Part shown: in pieces, positions 33,627 to 42,671 of the stretch | How positions within the stretch are numbered: the stretch's first letter is position 1 | Layout of the letters: every line of letters starts with the position of its first letter | NCBI GenBank assembly: GCA_964563165.1 | Contig: CAZLWA010000072.1 | Coordinates: 1 to 64,000, forward strand | Source of the DNA: CAZLWA01 sp964563165 | GTDB lineage: Bacteria; CLD3; SB21 | DNA: 64,000 nt | Reading direction: 5' to 3' | Notes under the pieces: generated by a model | Databases searched by the model: none | What the model was told of the DNA's origin: nothing | What the model saw: only the letters and a program-made list of their open reading frames with translations | Position numbers and translations under genes: made by a program

Positions 33627-34652
33627 ATGAGAGCTGCACTTTTTTACGGACCGCACCAATTGCTGAAACTGGAGAATGTCGCGGAGCCTGTGCCGCAGCG
33701 GGGCGAGGTGCGGGTGAAAGTTACGGCATGCGGCGTATGTCATACGGACATTCATTATACCGATCACGATGTGCCGACTTTCATGAAACCGCCGGTGATC
33801 CTGGGACACGAAGTCTCGGGAATCGTTGAAGAAATCGGCGAGGGCGTTCGCCAATTTAAGAAGGGCGACCGGGTGCTGGTGCCGCCGGTCTTCACCTGCG
33901 GCGAATGCGAAATGTGCCGAACCGGGCGCGAAAATGTGTGCGCGCATATGAAGATGTTGGGCAATCACATGAACGGCGCCTACGCGGAATACGTCGTGGC
34001 TCCGGCCAAAGATACGATTTCGCTGCCGGACTCGATCCCGCTTGCCGAAGCAAGCGTCATATCCGACGCGATCTCCACGCCCTTCCACGCGCTGCTCAAT
34101 CGCGCCAAAGTGAGGCCCGGAGATAAAGTCGGTATTTTCGGATGCGGCGGACTCGGACTCAATGCCGTGCAGATCGCGAAAGCTCTTGGAGCATTTGTAA
34201 TCGCGGTGGATATCAAGGAGAAAAAACTGCAATTCGCCAAACAATTCGGAGCGGATGAGATCGTTAATGCCGGGGATGCGGATAGCACGAAACAAATACG
34301 AAAATTATCGGGCGGCGGGTTGGATATCGCGGTTGAGGCGATCGGGAACCCGGGCGTCATTCAAACCGCTTTTGCCTGCCTGCGTTCCGGCGGCAAGCTC
34401 GTCGTGATGGGTTTCTCGGAAAAGGACATTGTTCTGAATGCCGGGCGCATTATGTTTCGGGAAATGGAAATCATCGGCACACTCGGATGCCCGCCGTATC
34501 TATATCCAAGACTGGTCGAACTGGTTCGCGTGGGAAAAATTAAAGTGAAAGAAGTGGTCACGCACCGCTTTCCGCTCGAAAAGATCAACGACGCGTTCGA
34601 CCTTCTTCGAAAAGGCGACGAAAATCTAATTCGCGCCATTATTACAATGTAA
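33627..34652 (+). CDS. had: 6-hydroxycyclohex-1-ene-1-carbonyl-CoA dehydrogenase (Had)
   Basis: A 341-residue zinc-dependent medium-chain dehydrogenase. Catalytic zinc ligands lie in CGVCHTD and GHEVSG; the structural zinc site is CGECEMCRTGRENVC; the NAD-binding turn is GIFGCGGLGLNAVQ. On sequence alone it could be another alcohol dehydrogenase. The neighbouring reductase and oxoacyl-CoA hydrolase genes make Had, which oxidises the 6-hydroxy intermediate of the benzoyl-CoA pathway, by far the likeliest role. Confidence 0.85.
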   Translation: MRAALFYGPHQLLKLENVAEPVPQRGEVRVKVTACGVCHTDIHYTDHDVPTFMKPPVILGHEVSGIVEEIGEGVRQFKKGDRVLVPPVFTCGECEMCRTGRENVCAHMKMLGNHMNGAYAEYVVAPAKDTISLPDSIPLAEASVISDAISTPFHALLNRAKVRPGDKVGIFGCGGLGLNAVQIAKALGAFVIAVDIKEKKLQFAKQFGADEIVNAGDADSTKQIRKLSGGGLDIAVEAIGNPGVIQTAFACLRSGGKLVVMGFSEKDIVLNAGRIMFREMEIIGTLGCPPYLYPRLVELVRVGKIKVKEVVTHRFPLEKINDAFDLLRKGDENLIRAIITM

Positions 34653-34739
34653 AAAGAAGCAAGCCGGCGCGAGTGCAGACGCCGTTGGATTTGGATTCTG
34701 TAAGTTCATAAAATAAATAAAAAACATTTCGGAGCACTC

Positions 34740-35894
34740 ATGGACCCGTTGGAGACAATTTTCAAAGAGGCGGAAGAAATTATCCGAGATATTGAATTCA
34801 AGAAGATCCGTACGATGAAGGAAAAAGAACACCGGAAAGTTTTCGCTTACTTCCCGGTCTACGTTCCTATGGAAATTCTCCACGCCTTGGACATCATTCC
34901 TTTGGGACTCCACGGCGCGGGCAATGAAATTGAAATTCTCCACGCGGACTCACGATTCGGGTCGTTCATATGCTCCATTGTGAAAAGCACGATGGAAATG
35001 GGGTTATCCAAAAGGCTCGATTTTATCGACGGTATGCTTTTCACGGGGATTTGCGATGCGGCGAGAAACGTTTCGTACATTTATAAGAGAAGTTTTCCCG
35101 ATAAAGAAATTATTTTCTTTCATCTGCCGCAGAACCCCGAATCGCCGGCCGCCGTGGAATTTCTCATCAAAGAATACGAGAGCCTGATTGAGCAATTAGA
35201 AAAAATCTCCGGCACGAAATTCGAAGAAGAGAAATTCAGGAACAGCATTCGATTATACAATGAAAACCGGCAATTGCAGAGGGAACTTTACGAAATCAGA
35301 AAAAAACAGCCCGGACTGCTGAAGACCTCGGAATTGTACGCGGCGGTTCGTGTAGGAAATTTCATTTCTGTTGAGGAGCATAATTTGCTCATGCGTGAGG
35401 TTCTGCACTCTGTACCGGAGCGGCCGGTGATTCAGCGCGACCGCATCCGGGTGATCGTGGAAGGTTCGTTTTGCGAACAGCCGCCGCTGGAATTGCTCAA
35501 ACTGCTGGATGAAATGGGAAGTCATATCATCGACGATGATTTTGTGTTGGGGCGCCGCCTGATCCTGGACGATGTAAATCCCGACGGCGACGCATTACGC
35601 TCACTCGCCGATGCGTATTTGAATCACACGCCGTACACTTCCGTGAAATATTCGGGTAAGATCCCGAAGCCGAAACAGTTCATCGATAAAATAAAATCAC
35701 AGGCGCCCGAGGCGGTGATCTTCATGTATGCTAAATTTTGTGAACCGGGGCTTTTTGATTATGTACTTTTCAAACGAGAATTGGAAGCTGCCGGCGTACC
35801 ATACTTGTTTATCGAATTTGAAGAAAAGATGTGGAATTTTGACCGGATGCGGTTGGAAATTGAAACGTTTTTTGAATCTCTGATTTTCGCGTAA
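34740..35894 (+). CDS. bzdN: Benzoyl-CoA reductase, BzdN/BcrC-type subunit
   Basis: A 384-residue member of the 2-hydroxyacyl-CoA dehydratase D-component family, the same length as BcrC of Thauera. Conserved cysteine-bearing segments (FGSFICSIVKS, LFTGICDAARN, GSFCEQPPLE, YAKFCEPG) are likely iron-sulfur ligands. With the next subunit it forms the catalytic heterodimer that reduces the benzoyl-CoA ring by two electrons. It starts 87 bases after had. The order N-O-P-Q with two short ATPases matches the bzd (Azoarcus) type better than bcrCBAD. Confidence 0.88.
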   Translation: MDPLETIFKEAEEIIRDIEFKKIRTMKEKEHRKVFAYFPVYVPMEILHALDIIPLGLHGAGNEIEILHADSRFGSFICSIVKSTMEMGLSKRLDFIDGMLFTGICDAARNVSYIYKRSFPDKEIIFFHLPQNPESPAAVEFLIKEYESLIEQLEKISGTKFEEEKFRNSIRLYNENRQLQRELYEIRKKQPGLLKTSELYAAVRVGNFISVEEHNLLMREVLHSVPERPVIQRDRIRVIVEGSFCEQPPLELLKLLDEMGSHIIDDDFVLGRRLILDDVNPDGDALRSLADAYLNHTPYTSVKYSGKIPKPKQFIDKIKSQAPEAVIFMYAKFCEPGLFDYVLFKRELEAAGVPYLFIEFEEKMWNFDRMRLEIETFFESLIFA

Positions 35895-35975
35895 ATGAGA
35901 TTTTTACCGAACCGGCCGAAGCGTACATAATATTTTTTTACTTTTGTGCCAAGAAGAAAAAAATAACGAGGTAAG

Positions 35976-37241
35976 ATGGAAGACAAGAAGCATTATCAAG
36001 GCCGCATGCATGGATTACAGCGGACGTTGATGGAAAAATGGTACCGGGAACTACATGAATTGTCCGAACAGGATAAAGGCGCTATCTACATGATGATCTC
36101 CGGCAATCCGGTAGAACTGGTTCACGGGTTTGATCTACTGCCCGTGTATCCGGAGGTCAATGCCCTTCAACTGGCCATTCGCAAGCAGGCGCTGCCGGCA
36201 TTGCTCAAGGCAGAGGAAATGGGTTATTCCACCGACAATTGCAATTACGTGAAAGCCGATGTCGGCTCATTTTTCCTGAATGAGGAAACTTCGTTGGGAA
36301 CGAGGCTTCCCAAACCGGCGCTAATCCTCTGCAATTTCGTCGGATGCAATACGTATATCAAATGGTTTGAGCATCTCGCCGAATATTGGAAGGCGCCGAT
36401 GTATGTGCTGGATATCCCATTCATGCGCGCCAACGAACCGGCCCAGGCGGATATAGATTATATCGTCAAGCAGCTGAAAGAGGTCATCACGATTTTTGAA
36501 AAGATCAGCGGCAAAAAATTCGATATCGATAAGCTCCGGGACGTGCTGGACAAGGCCAAACGGATGGAAGAATTGTGGTCTCAGATCAAAGGCCAATCGA
36601 AAGCCAGGCCCGCTCCGTATGACGCTTATTTTGATGCCACGACGATGATGGGGCCGCTCTACGTGTATCGCGGGAAGGAGGAGGGCATTTCATTTTTCCA
36701 GGAAACGTTTAACGAATTTCAGGAAAAGATCAACAACAAAACCGGCGCCATACCGGAAGAGAGGTTCCGGGTAGTTTCAGAAGGGCCTCCGCCGTATCCT
36801 CATTTCCGTGTGTTTCGTGATCTGCTGGCCAAATGGGGCGCCGTCTGCGTGCAGTCAACGTATTCCACGGTCGGCGGAATTTGGGAATTCGGATTCCGCC
36901 ATGAGCGAAAGGATCCTCTTGAAAGTATCGCTTTGCATATGATGACCGCCAATTTATCCAACCGGAATTTTTTGCAGCGCTACAGTCAGATCAAGCGTTA
37001 CGTCGATGAATGGGGCGGCGATTGTCTTTTAATTCACGGCGTAAAGAGCTGCCGCCTCTTTTCGTGCGGTCAGGGCGATATGAGAGAATATTTTATGAAA
37101 GAACTCAATATTCCGACGTTGTATGTAGAGTCTGATCTGGAAGACCCGAGATATTTTTCGGCCGCCCAAATGCAAAATCGAATTGATGCATTCTTCGAAT
37201 CGCTGGAACACAAAAAATTAACACGTAAGACCGGGAGTTGA
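35976..37241 (+). CDS. bzdO: Benzoyl-CoA reductase, BzdO/BcrB-type subunit
   Basis: A 421-residue partner of the preceding subunit, same superfamily. Landmarks: ISGNPVELVHGFDLLPVYPE, CNYVKADVGSFF, LILCNFVGCNTYIKWF and the C-terminal cluster motif LIHGVKSCRLFSCGQGD. Its stop overlaps the start of the ATPase gene by four bases (37238-37241), so the complex is translationally coupled. GAGGTAAG precedes its ATG. Confidence 0.88.
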   Translation: MEDKKHYQGRMHGLQRTLMEKWYRELHELSEQDKGAIYMMISGNPVELVHGFDLLPVYPEVNALQLAIRKQALPALLKAEEMGYSTDNCNYVKADVGSFFLNEETSLGTRLPKPALILCNFVGCNTYIKWFEHLAEYWKAPMYVLDIPFMRANEPAQADIDYIVKQLKEVITIFEKISGKKFDIDKLRDVLDKAKRMEELWSQIKGQSKARPAPYDAYFDATTMMGPLYVYRGKEEGISFFQETFNEFQEKINNKTGAIPEERFRVVSEGPPPYPHFRVFRDLLAKWGAVCVQSTYSTVGGIWEFGFRHERKDPLESIALHMMTANLSNRNFLQRYSQIKRYVDEWGGDCLLIHGVKSCRLFSCGQGDMREYFMKELNIPTLYVESDLEDPRYFSAAQMQNRIDAFFESLEHKKLTRKTGS

Positions 37242-38044
37242 TGATGAGCATTCACGTATGCGGTGTGGACATTGGCTCTACACAAACGAAAGCGGTTCTC
37301 CTGAATGAGAAGAAGGAAATTGTCGCCAAAGTTCTCACGCTGACGGGCGCGAATGTCGTAAAGGCCGGTGAAAATGCGTTCAAAGTTCTGCTTGAAGAAA
37401 CCAAATTAAAAGCAAGCGATGTGGCTTTCGTTGCGGGTACCGGTTACGGACGATTTAAAGTAACGTTTGGCAACGCGCAGATCACGGAAATTTCCTGTCA
37501 CGCAAAGGGCGCGAATTTAATTTTTCCGAATACGCGAACGGTGATCGACATGGGCGGCCAGGATACAAAAGTAATTCGCGTCGGAAAATCCGGAGAGGTG
37601 AATGATTTTGTTATGAATGACAAATGCGCGGCAGGAACGGGGCGCTTTCTTGCGGCGTGCGCCGACGTGGCCGATTGTTCTTTGGACGACATCGGGCCCC
37701 TCTCGCTGCAAAGCACTAAACTGGTGAGGTTGACCTCCGTATGCACCGTATTTGTCGAGTCGGAGATCATGTCGTATATCGCGAAAGGCGAAAAGCTCGA
37801 AGATATTCTCGCCGGCGTGCACGGGTCTATTGCGGCAAGGACGATTTCGCTGGTGCGGCGAGTCGGCATCGAAGATGAAGTTTCTTTTACCGGAGGGGTC
37901 GCGCGCAATATCGGTATGGTCAAGGCCCTCGAAAAAAATATGAATGTTAAACTGAACATCGATCCCTTATCTCATTTCATGGGAGCTATCGGCGCCGCCG
38001 TATTCGCTTTGGAACGCGCGCTGGTACTGGCGGAAGCAAGTTAA
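37238..38044 (+). CDS. bzdP: Benzoyl-CoA reductase ATPase subunit, BzdP type
   Basis: A 268-residue ASKHA-fold ATPase/electron activator (VCGVDIGSTQTKAVLL). The cluster motif NDKCAAGTGRFLAACADV and a second cysteine in TSVCTVFVESEI supply the ligands for the [4Fe-4S] cluster shared across the ATPase dimer interface. Phosphate-binding and adenosine segments (VIDMGGQDTKVI, FTGGVARNIGMV) are intact. It couples ATP hydrolysis to low-potential electron transfer into the N/O dimer. Its small size fits BzdP and not the longer BcrA. Confidence 0.87.
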   Translation: MMMSIHVCGVDIGSTQTKAVLLNEKKEIVAKVLTLTGANVVKAGENAFKVLLEETKLKASDVAFVAGTGYGRFKVTFGNAQITEISCHAKGANLIFPNTRTVIDMGGQDTKVIRVGKSGEVNDFVMNDKCAAGTGRFLAACADVADCSLDDIGPLSLQSTKLVRLTSVCTVFVESEIMSYIAKGEKLEDILAGVHGSIAARTISLVRRVGIEDEVSFTGGVARNIGMVKALEKNMNVKLNIDPLSHFMGAIGAAVFALERALVLAEAS

Positions 38045-38065
38045 GACACTTACATCGGAGGCCTT

Positions 38066-38872
38066 ATGTATTTTGCGGGTATTGATATCGGTTCGGTGAG
38101 CACGAAAATGGTCCTGGTGGATGAAAACGATAAAGTCATTGATAAGCGGGAGAAGAGAACCAAGGTCAATTTCAATAAAGTTGTTGCCGAACTTCTCGAA
38201 GAAGGGCTTTCCCACCATCACATCAGCCGAGACGAAATTCAATACATCGCGACGACCGGGCTTGGCCGTTACTCCATTCCGTCCAGAGACTTTCAAATTA
38301 CCGACCTGACTGCCGGGGCATACGGGGCGACCTTTCTGTTTGAGAAAACGAAATCGGTCCTGGACATTGGCGGGCAAACCTCCCGTGCCATCAAAGTGGA
38401 TGACGACGGCCGGATCAAACTTTTTAAAGTGAATGATAAATGTGCAGCCGGGTCCGGAAGTTTCATTACGAAGGCGGCAAAGTATCTGGAGGTTCAGGTG
38501 GAAGATGTCGGGAAGCTGTCCCTCTATTCGCAGAACCCAACCACGACTTCGAGTATCTGTGCGGTACTTGCCGAGTCTGAAATTATCAATCAGATCACGG
38601 AAGGCCACAAAGTCGAAGATATTCTGCGCGGCATTCATAATTCGCTGACCGATCGCGCCATCGCGCTTTTGAAAACGGTCGGCATCGAAGAACAGATCTC
38701 ATTCATCGGAGGTGTGGCCGTTCAGGAAGGCATGGTGGCGTCGCTGCAGGAGAGACTGGGGTTGAAAGTCAATGTTCCGGATGAACCGCAATTTGTCAGC
38801 GCGCTCGGCGCCGCGCTACTGGGAAAAAAGCGCCATTATAAATTATCATCCTCAACTGCGGCGCAGGCATGA
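38066..38872 (+). CDS. bzdQ: Benzoyl-CoA reductase ATPase subunit, BzdQ type
   Basis: A 268-residue partner ATPase (FAGIDIGSVSTKMVLVDE) with NDKCAAGSGSFITKAAKYLE and SSICAVLAESEI as cluster-ligand motifs, VLDIGGQTSRAIK, and FIGGVAVQEGMV. Where most relatives have CAAGSGRF/TGRF it reads CAAGSGSF. A good GGAGG site precedes ATG 38066. The stop overlaps the SDR start by four bases (38869-38872). Confidence 0.87.
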   Translation: MYFAGIDIGSVSTKMVLVDENDKVIDKREKRTKVNFNKVVAELLEEGLSHHHISRDEIQYIATTGLGRYSIPSRDFQITDLTAGAYGATFLFEKTKSVLDIGGQTSRAIKVDDDGRIKLFKVNDKCAAGSGSFITKAAKYLEVQVEDVGKLSLYSQNPTTTSSICAVLAESEIINQITEGHKVEDILRGIHNSLTDRAIALLKTVGIEEQISFIGGVAVQEGMVASLQERLGLKVNVPDEPQFVSALGAALLGKKRHYKLSSSTAAQA

Positions 38873-39615
38873 AACCATTTCAAAATAAAACGGCCCTGGT
38901 GACCGGAGGAAGCCGCGGAATCGGGCAGGCGATTGTTAATGCATTGTCCGGCGATGGCGCCGACGTTGCATTTACCTATGCACCGAAGGAACCGGAACCA
39001 AAAGAAATGGTCGAGGAAATAGAAAAAGCCGGACGACGGGTTTTGTCTATTGAATCAGATGTGTGCTCTTTTGAAGGCGCGCACAAGGTTGTTCAAAAAA
39101 TAATTTCCGAATTCGGAAAGATCGATATTCTGGTGAATAACGCAGGGATCAATCGGGACGGCGTGATCTGGAAATTGTCGGAAGAAGACTGGGATGCGGT
39201 GATGGACACGGACCTGAAAGGATATTTTAATTTTATCCATGCGGTGATCCCTCACATGCGTGAACGAAAAAGCGGGAAGATCATCAATATCGCCTCTATC
39301 AACGGGATGCGGGGAAAATTCGGACTGGCCAATTATTCCGCGGCCAAAGCCGGCGTCATCGGTTTGACCAAAGCGTGCGCCAAAGAAGTGGGGAGGTTCA
39401 ATATCAATGTTAATGCGGTAGCGCCGGGATTGATCAATACGCGCATGACGAAAAACCTTCCGCCGGAAGCCATTAAAGATGCACTTTCGGAAATTACACT
39501 CGGCCGCACCGGTGAGCCGGAAGATGTGGCTCACGTCGTTTTGTTTCTAGCAAGCGAAAAGGCCAGGCATATTACGGGTGAGATTGTAAAGGTCGACGGA
39601 GGACAATATATATAG
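38869..39615 (+). CDS. Short-chain dehydrogenase/reductase (FabG/PhaB-like)
   Basis: A 248-residue classical SDR: TGGSRGIGQAI, NNAGINRDGVIWKL, catalytic Ser in NIASINGMRGK and Y-x3-K in NYSAAKAGVIG, and C-terminal TGEIVKVDGGQYI. Coupled to the ATPase gene by an ATGA overlap, so it is made with the reductase complex. It may oxidise a 3-hydroxyacyl-CoA downstream of ring cleavage (for example 3-hydroxypimelyl-CoA). That role is inferred from context, and a FabG role cannot be excluded. Confidence 0.85.
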   Translation: MKPFQNKTALVTGGSRGIGQAIVNALSGDGADVAFTYAPKEPEPKEMVEEIEKAGRRVLSIESDVCSFEGAHKVVQKIISEFGKIDILVNNAGINRDGVIWKLSEEDWDAVMDTDLKGYFNFIHAVIPHMRERKSGKIINIASINGMRGKFGLANYSAAKAGVIGLTKACAKEVGRFNINVNAVAPGLINTRMTKNLPPEAIKDALSEITLGRTGEPEDVAHVVLFLASEKARHITGEIVKVDGGQYI

Positions 39616-39662
39616 ACCCCATTAACGGCGGTTGATCCAATAAAAAAAACGAAAGAAGAAAT

Positions 39663-40757
39663 ATGCAGCTCAAAAATCATTTACTCGTCGAGAACAAGAC
39701 CTATACGGGGCAGGTTCATTACGAACTAAGGCCGGTCAAAGATCCGCAGGGGAAAGCATGCGAGGGATTGTTCAATGCATGGATCATTCTGGACAATCCT
39801 GCACAATTTAATTCTTACACCACGGAAATGGTTAAAGACGTGATATTGGCATTTCGCGAAGCTTCCTTGGCGCGTAGTGTGGTCGCGGTTGTCTTCACAG
39901 GTTCCGGCGACAGGGCTTTCTGCACGGGAGGCAATACGAAGGAATATGCCGAGTATTACGCCGGCCGGCCGTTGGAATATCAGCAGTATATGCGCCTGTT
40001 CAATGATATGGTGTCGGCGATCTTAATGTGCGATAAGCCGGTCATAAGCCGTGCGAACGGAATGCGTATCGGCGGAGGTCAGGAGATCGGCATGGCGTGC
40101 GATTTTACGATCGCTTCCGACTTTGCTAATTTTGGACAAGCCGGGCCGAAGCACGGATCCGTTCCTGACGGCGGGTCAACGGATTTTCTCCCTCTGTTTG
40201 TCGGCATTGAAAACGCGATGTTTTCCTGTACCGTATGCGAACCCTGGAGCGCTTACAAAGCCTTGCGATTAGGCCTGATTACAGACGCTATTCCCGCCTT
40301 GAGAATAAACAATGACTATGTTCCAAATCCATTGGTCGAAACGAAGCGATGGATCGACGATCACGGAAAAATAATTTACGGTGAATTTAAGAGCGGCGCG
40401 GACAGGGATTCGGCAAAAAAGCTGATCGAACAGGGCCGAATGGATTTGTCTTTGCTGGATGAAAGAGTGGAAAAATTCTGCACCGCACTGCTTATGACCA
40501 TGCCGAACTGTTTGACCAAGACGCTGGAGTCCGTGAGAAAGCATAAGTTAGTTCATTGGGAAAAAAATAAAGAAACGAATCGTTCCTGGCTTGGGCTCAA
40601 TATGATGACCGAGGCCAAAGCCGGCTTCCGCGCATTCAACGAAGGAACCAAGACCAATCGCGAGGCCGATTTCATAAAGCTCCGCCAATTACTGGCTGAG
40701 GGCGAACCCTGGTCTGATGAATTAGTTAATCGCATTCTTCCGTCCAAGAATAAGTAA
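39663..40757 (+). CDS. oah: 6-oxocyclohex-1-ene-1-carbonyl-CoA hydrolase (Oah/BamA)
   Basis: A 364-residue crotonase-fold hydrolase with the features that set BamA/Oah apart from ordinary enoyl-CoA hydratases: the long N terminus, DRAFCTGGNTKEYAEYYAG, NGMRIGGGQEIGMACDF, PKHGSVPDGGSTDFLPLF and FSCTVCEPWSAYKA. It adds two waters to the dienoyl-derived oxo intermediate and opens the ring to 3-hydroxypimelyl-CoA. This is a diagnostic gene for anaerobic benzoyl-CoA degradation. It confirms that the bzdNOPQ-like genes form an aromatic reductase and not a 2-hydroxyacyl-CoA dehydratase. Confidence 0.93.
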   Translation: MQLKNHLLVENKTYTGQVHYELRPVKDPQGKACEGLFNAWIILDNPAQFNSYTTEMVKDVILAFREASLARSVVAVVFTGSGDRAFCTGGNTKEYAEYYAGRPLEYQQYMRLFNDMVSAILMCDKPVISRANGMRIGGGQEIGMACDFTIASDFANFGQAGPKHGSVPDGGSTDFLPLFVGIENAMFSCTVCEPWSAYKALRLGLITDAIPALRINNDYVPNPLVETKRWIDDHGKIIYGEFKSGADRDSAKKLIEQGRMDLSLLDERVEKFCTALLMTMPNCLTKTLESVRKHKLVHWEKNKETNRSWLGLNMMTEAKAGFRAFNEGTKTNREADFIKLRQLLAEGEPWSDELVNRILPSKNK

Positions 40758-40821
40758 CACTATCGCGGCCGGAAATCGGTTTTTTTCCGATTTGTCCGGT
40801 GAAATGTTGAAAGGATGAATC

Positions 40822-42579
40822 ATGAGCAGGAATGTATTATTGGTATATCCGGAAATGCCGGCCACGTACTGGAGTTTCCGATATACGCTTCCTTTCATCG
40901 GCAAAAAGGCGTCTTTACCGCCGGCCGGCCTGCTGACCGTTGCCGCGATGCTTCCTGAAGATTATCACGTGAAATTAGTGGACATGAATGTATCTCCTTT
41001 GAAAACGAAAGATATCATGGAAGCCGACATCGTAATGACCTCATCGATGATCGTGCAAAAAAGATCTCTGGAGAAGGTCATACGATTGTGTCATGAATTA
41101 GGAAAACCCGTTGTGGCGGGCGGCCCTTATCCGACAAGTTCATATCAAAAAATTTCCGGCGTTGATCATTTTGTGCTGAACGAGGCGGAGGTGACTCTGC
41201 CGCAATTTTTGAGCGATTATGAATCCGGTCATGCGCAGCCGGTTTACTCAGACGAGACCAAGCCGGATATTACCAAGACACCTTCGCCGCGATTTGATCT
41301 GATAAACACCAAGCATTATGCCTCCATGGCCTTACAGTATTCACGTGGGTGTCCTTTCTCGTGTGAATTTTGCGACATAGTAGCCATGTTCGGTCACATT
41401 CCCCGCACAAAAACTCCCGGCCAGTTCGTCGGAGAAATGGAGAGCCTGTATGAGAGCGGATATCGGGGCTCTTTATTTGTCGTGGATGATAATTTCATCG
41501 GCAACAAGAAAAATGTGAAAGAACTTCTTCCGGAAATCTCCCGCTGGCAGGTAAAAAGAAAATATCCGTTCAAGCTTTTCACGGAGGCGAGCGTCAACCT
41601 GTCCGCGGACGATGAATTGATGGATATGATGGTCCATGCCGGATTCAATATGGTATTCCTTGGAATTGAAACGCCCGTCAAAGAATCGCTGATAGGGACT
41701 CACAAGATGCAAAATGTAAAATCCGACCTTCTTGACACGGTGCATCAAATACAGAAGAAAGGTCTTGAAGTGACGGGAGGTTTTATTATCGGATTTGATC
41801 ATGATCCGGAAGACATTTTTGAGCGTCAAATTCACTTTATTCAAAAATCTGGTGTGCCGGCGGCGATGGTGGGTTTGTTGACGGCGCTTCCGAATACGCA
41901 GCTCTTTCGACGACTGAAAGCGGAAAACCGGCTGATCGAAGAGTCGTCCGGCGGGAATAATACGGATCTGAGCCTGAATTTTTTACCGAAGATGGATCTG
42001 AACAAACTGCTGACAGGCTACAAACGGGTCCTTGCAGAAATTTACAAACCGGAAATGTATTTTGATCGCTGCCGGACCTTATTGAAAAATCTGGCGCCGC
42101 ATCAAGGATTTAAAAGACGAATCAGGTTGACGGAGTTGAGAGCGCTGATATTGTCGCTCCTGAAACAGACGTTTTCCTATTACGGTCTGCATTATGTGAA
42201 ATTCATGAGCGGGGTGTTTTTCACGAAACCCGCTCTGTTTGCGGAGGCGATAGCACTGGCTGTTAAAGGCCATCACTTTTTAAAAATAACCAAAGAAGCT
42301 TTGGCTGCGGACAAATTCAAATTGTATTTGGATAGAATATCCGAATCGTTTCACGACAAGCTGAAGGAGTTGTCGTCGTTAGAAGTCAGGGAGAAGTTAA
42401 ACGAATTGACCGCGTATCGTGATCAGGCGGTCTCGGCGTTACGAAAAGAATATCACAGCCTGCACGAGGATTTTCAACCGTTCGTAGAAGATGCGTTAAG
42501 AAATTTTGAAAATATGATTGATGAGATCATTTTAGAATGGTCAGCCGCGATCCCGCAACCGCTACCGGTAAAGATCTGA
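40822..42579 (+). CDS. B12-binding radical SAM protein (DUF4070/HpnJ-HpnR-like)
   Basis: A 585-residue protein. Residues 1-150 form a cobalamin-binding-like Rossmann domain (VLLVYPEMPATYW, PPAGLLTVAAMLP, VVAGGPYPTSS). The radical SAM core has its cluster motif C-x3-C-x2-C in YSRGCPFSCEFCDI (about residue 180), then GGFIIGFDHDPEDIF. A helical C-terminal region (DUF4070-like, about 390-585) ends the protein. Relatives methylate or rearrange unactivated carbons, for example in hopanoid synthesis. It lies 64 bases after oah in the same run; no radical SAM step is known in the benzoyl-CoA pathway, so its presence is unexplained. Confidence 0.85.
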   Translation: MSRNVLLVYPEMPATYWSFRYTLPFIGKKASLPPAGLLTVAAMLPEDYHVKLVDMNVSPLKTKDIMEADIVMTSSMIVQKRSLEKVIRLCHELGKPVVAGGPYPTSSYQKISGVDHFVLNEAEVTLPQFLSDYESGHAQPVYSDETKPDITKTPSPRFDLINTKHYASMALQYSRGCPFSCEFCDIVAMFGHIPRTKTPGQFVGEMESLYESGYRGSLFVVDDNFIGNKKNVKELLPEISRWQVKRKYPFKLFTEASVNLSADDELMDMMVHAGFNMVFLGIETPVKESLIGTHKMQNVKSDLLDTVHQIQKKGLEVTGGFIIGFDHDPEDIFERQIHFIQKSGVPAAMVGLLTALPNTQLFRRLKAENRLIEESSGGNNTDLSLNFLPKMDLNKLLTGYKRVLAEIYKPEMYFDRCRTLLKNLAPHQGFKRRIRLTELRALILSLLKQTFSYYGLHYVKFMSGVFFTKPALFAEAIALAVKGHHFLKITKEALAADKFKLYLDRISESFHDKLKELSSLEVREKLNELTAYRDQAVSALRKEYHSLHEDFQPFVEDALRNFENMIDEIILEWSAAIPQPLPVKI

Positions 42580-42671
42580 CCATGGATCAGGGCGTTGACT
42601 CCGCATTTATTAAGGAAGAATAAGAAGCCGGATTCGTTTCTGCGCGTCAGTCATTTTAGATCATTACCTAT

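Noticed and set aside
33612..34295. 227-residue minus-strand ORF opposite had
   Set aside because: Antisense shadow in a GC-rich gene; the plus-strand had product has all zinc and NAD motifs.
37967..38638. 223-residue minus-strand ORF opposite bzdQ
   Set aside because: Antisense shadow; it crosses the boundary of two well-defined ATPase genes.
34740..38872. 2-hydroxyacyl-CoA dehydratase (for example hydroxyglutaryl-CoA dehydratase)
   Set aside because: Two different ATPase subunits, the subunit order and neighbouring had and oah point to benzoyl-CoA reductase.
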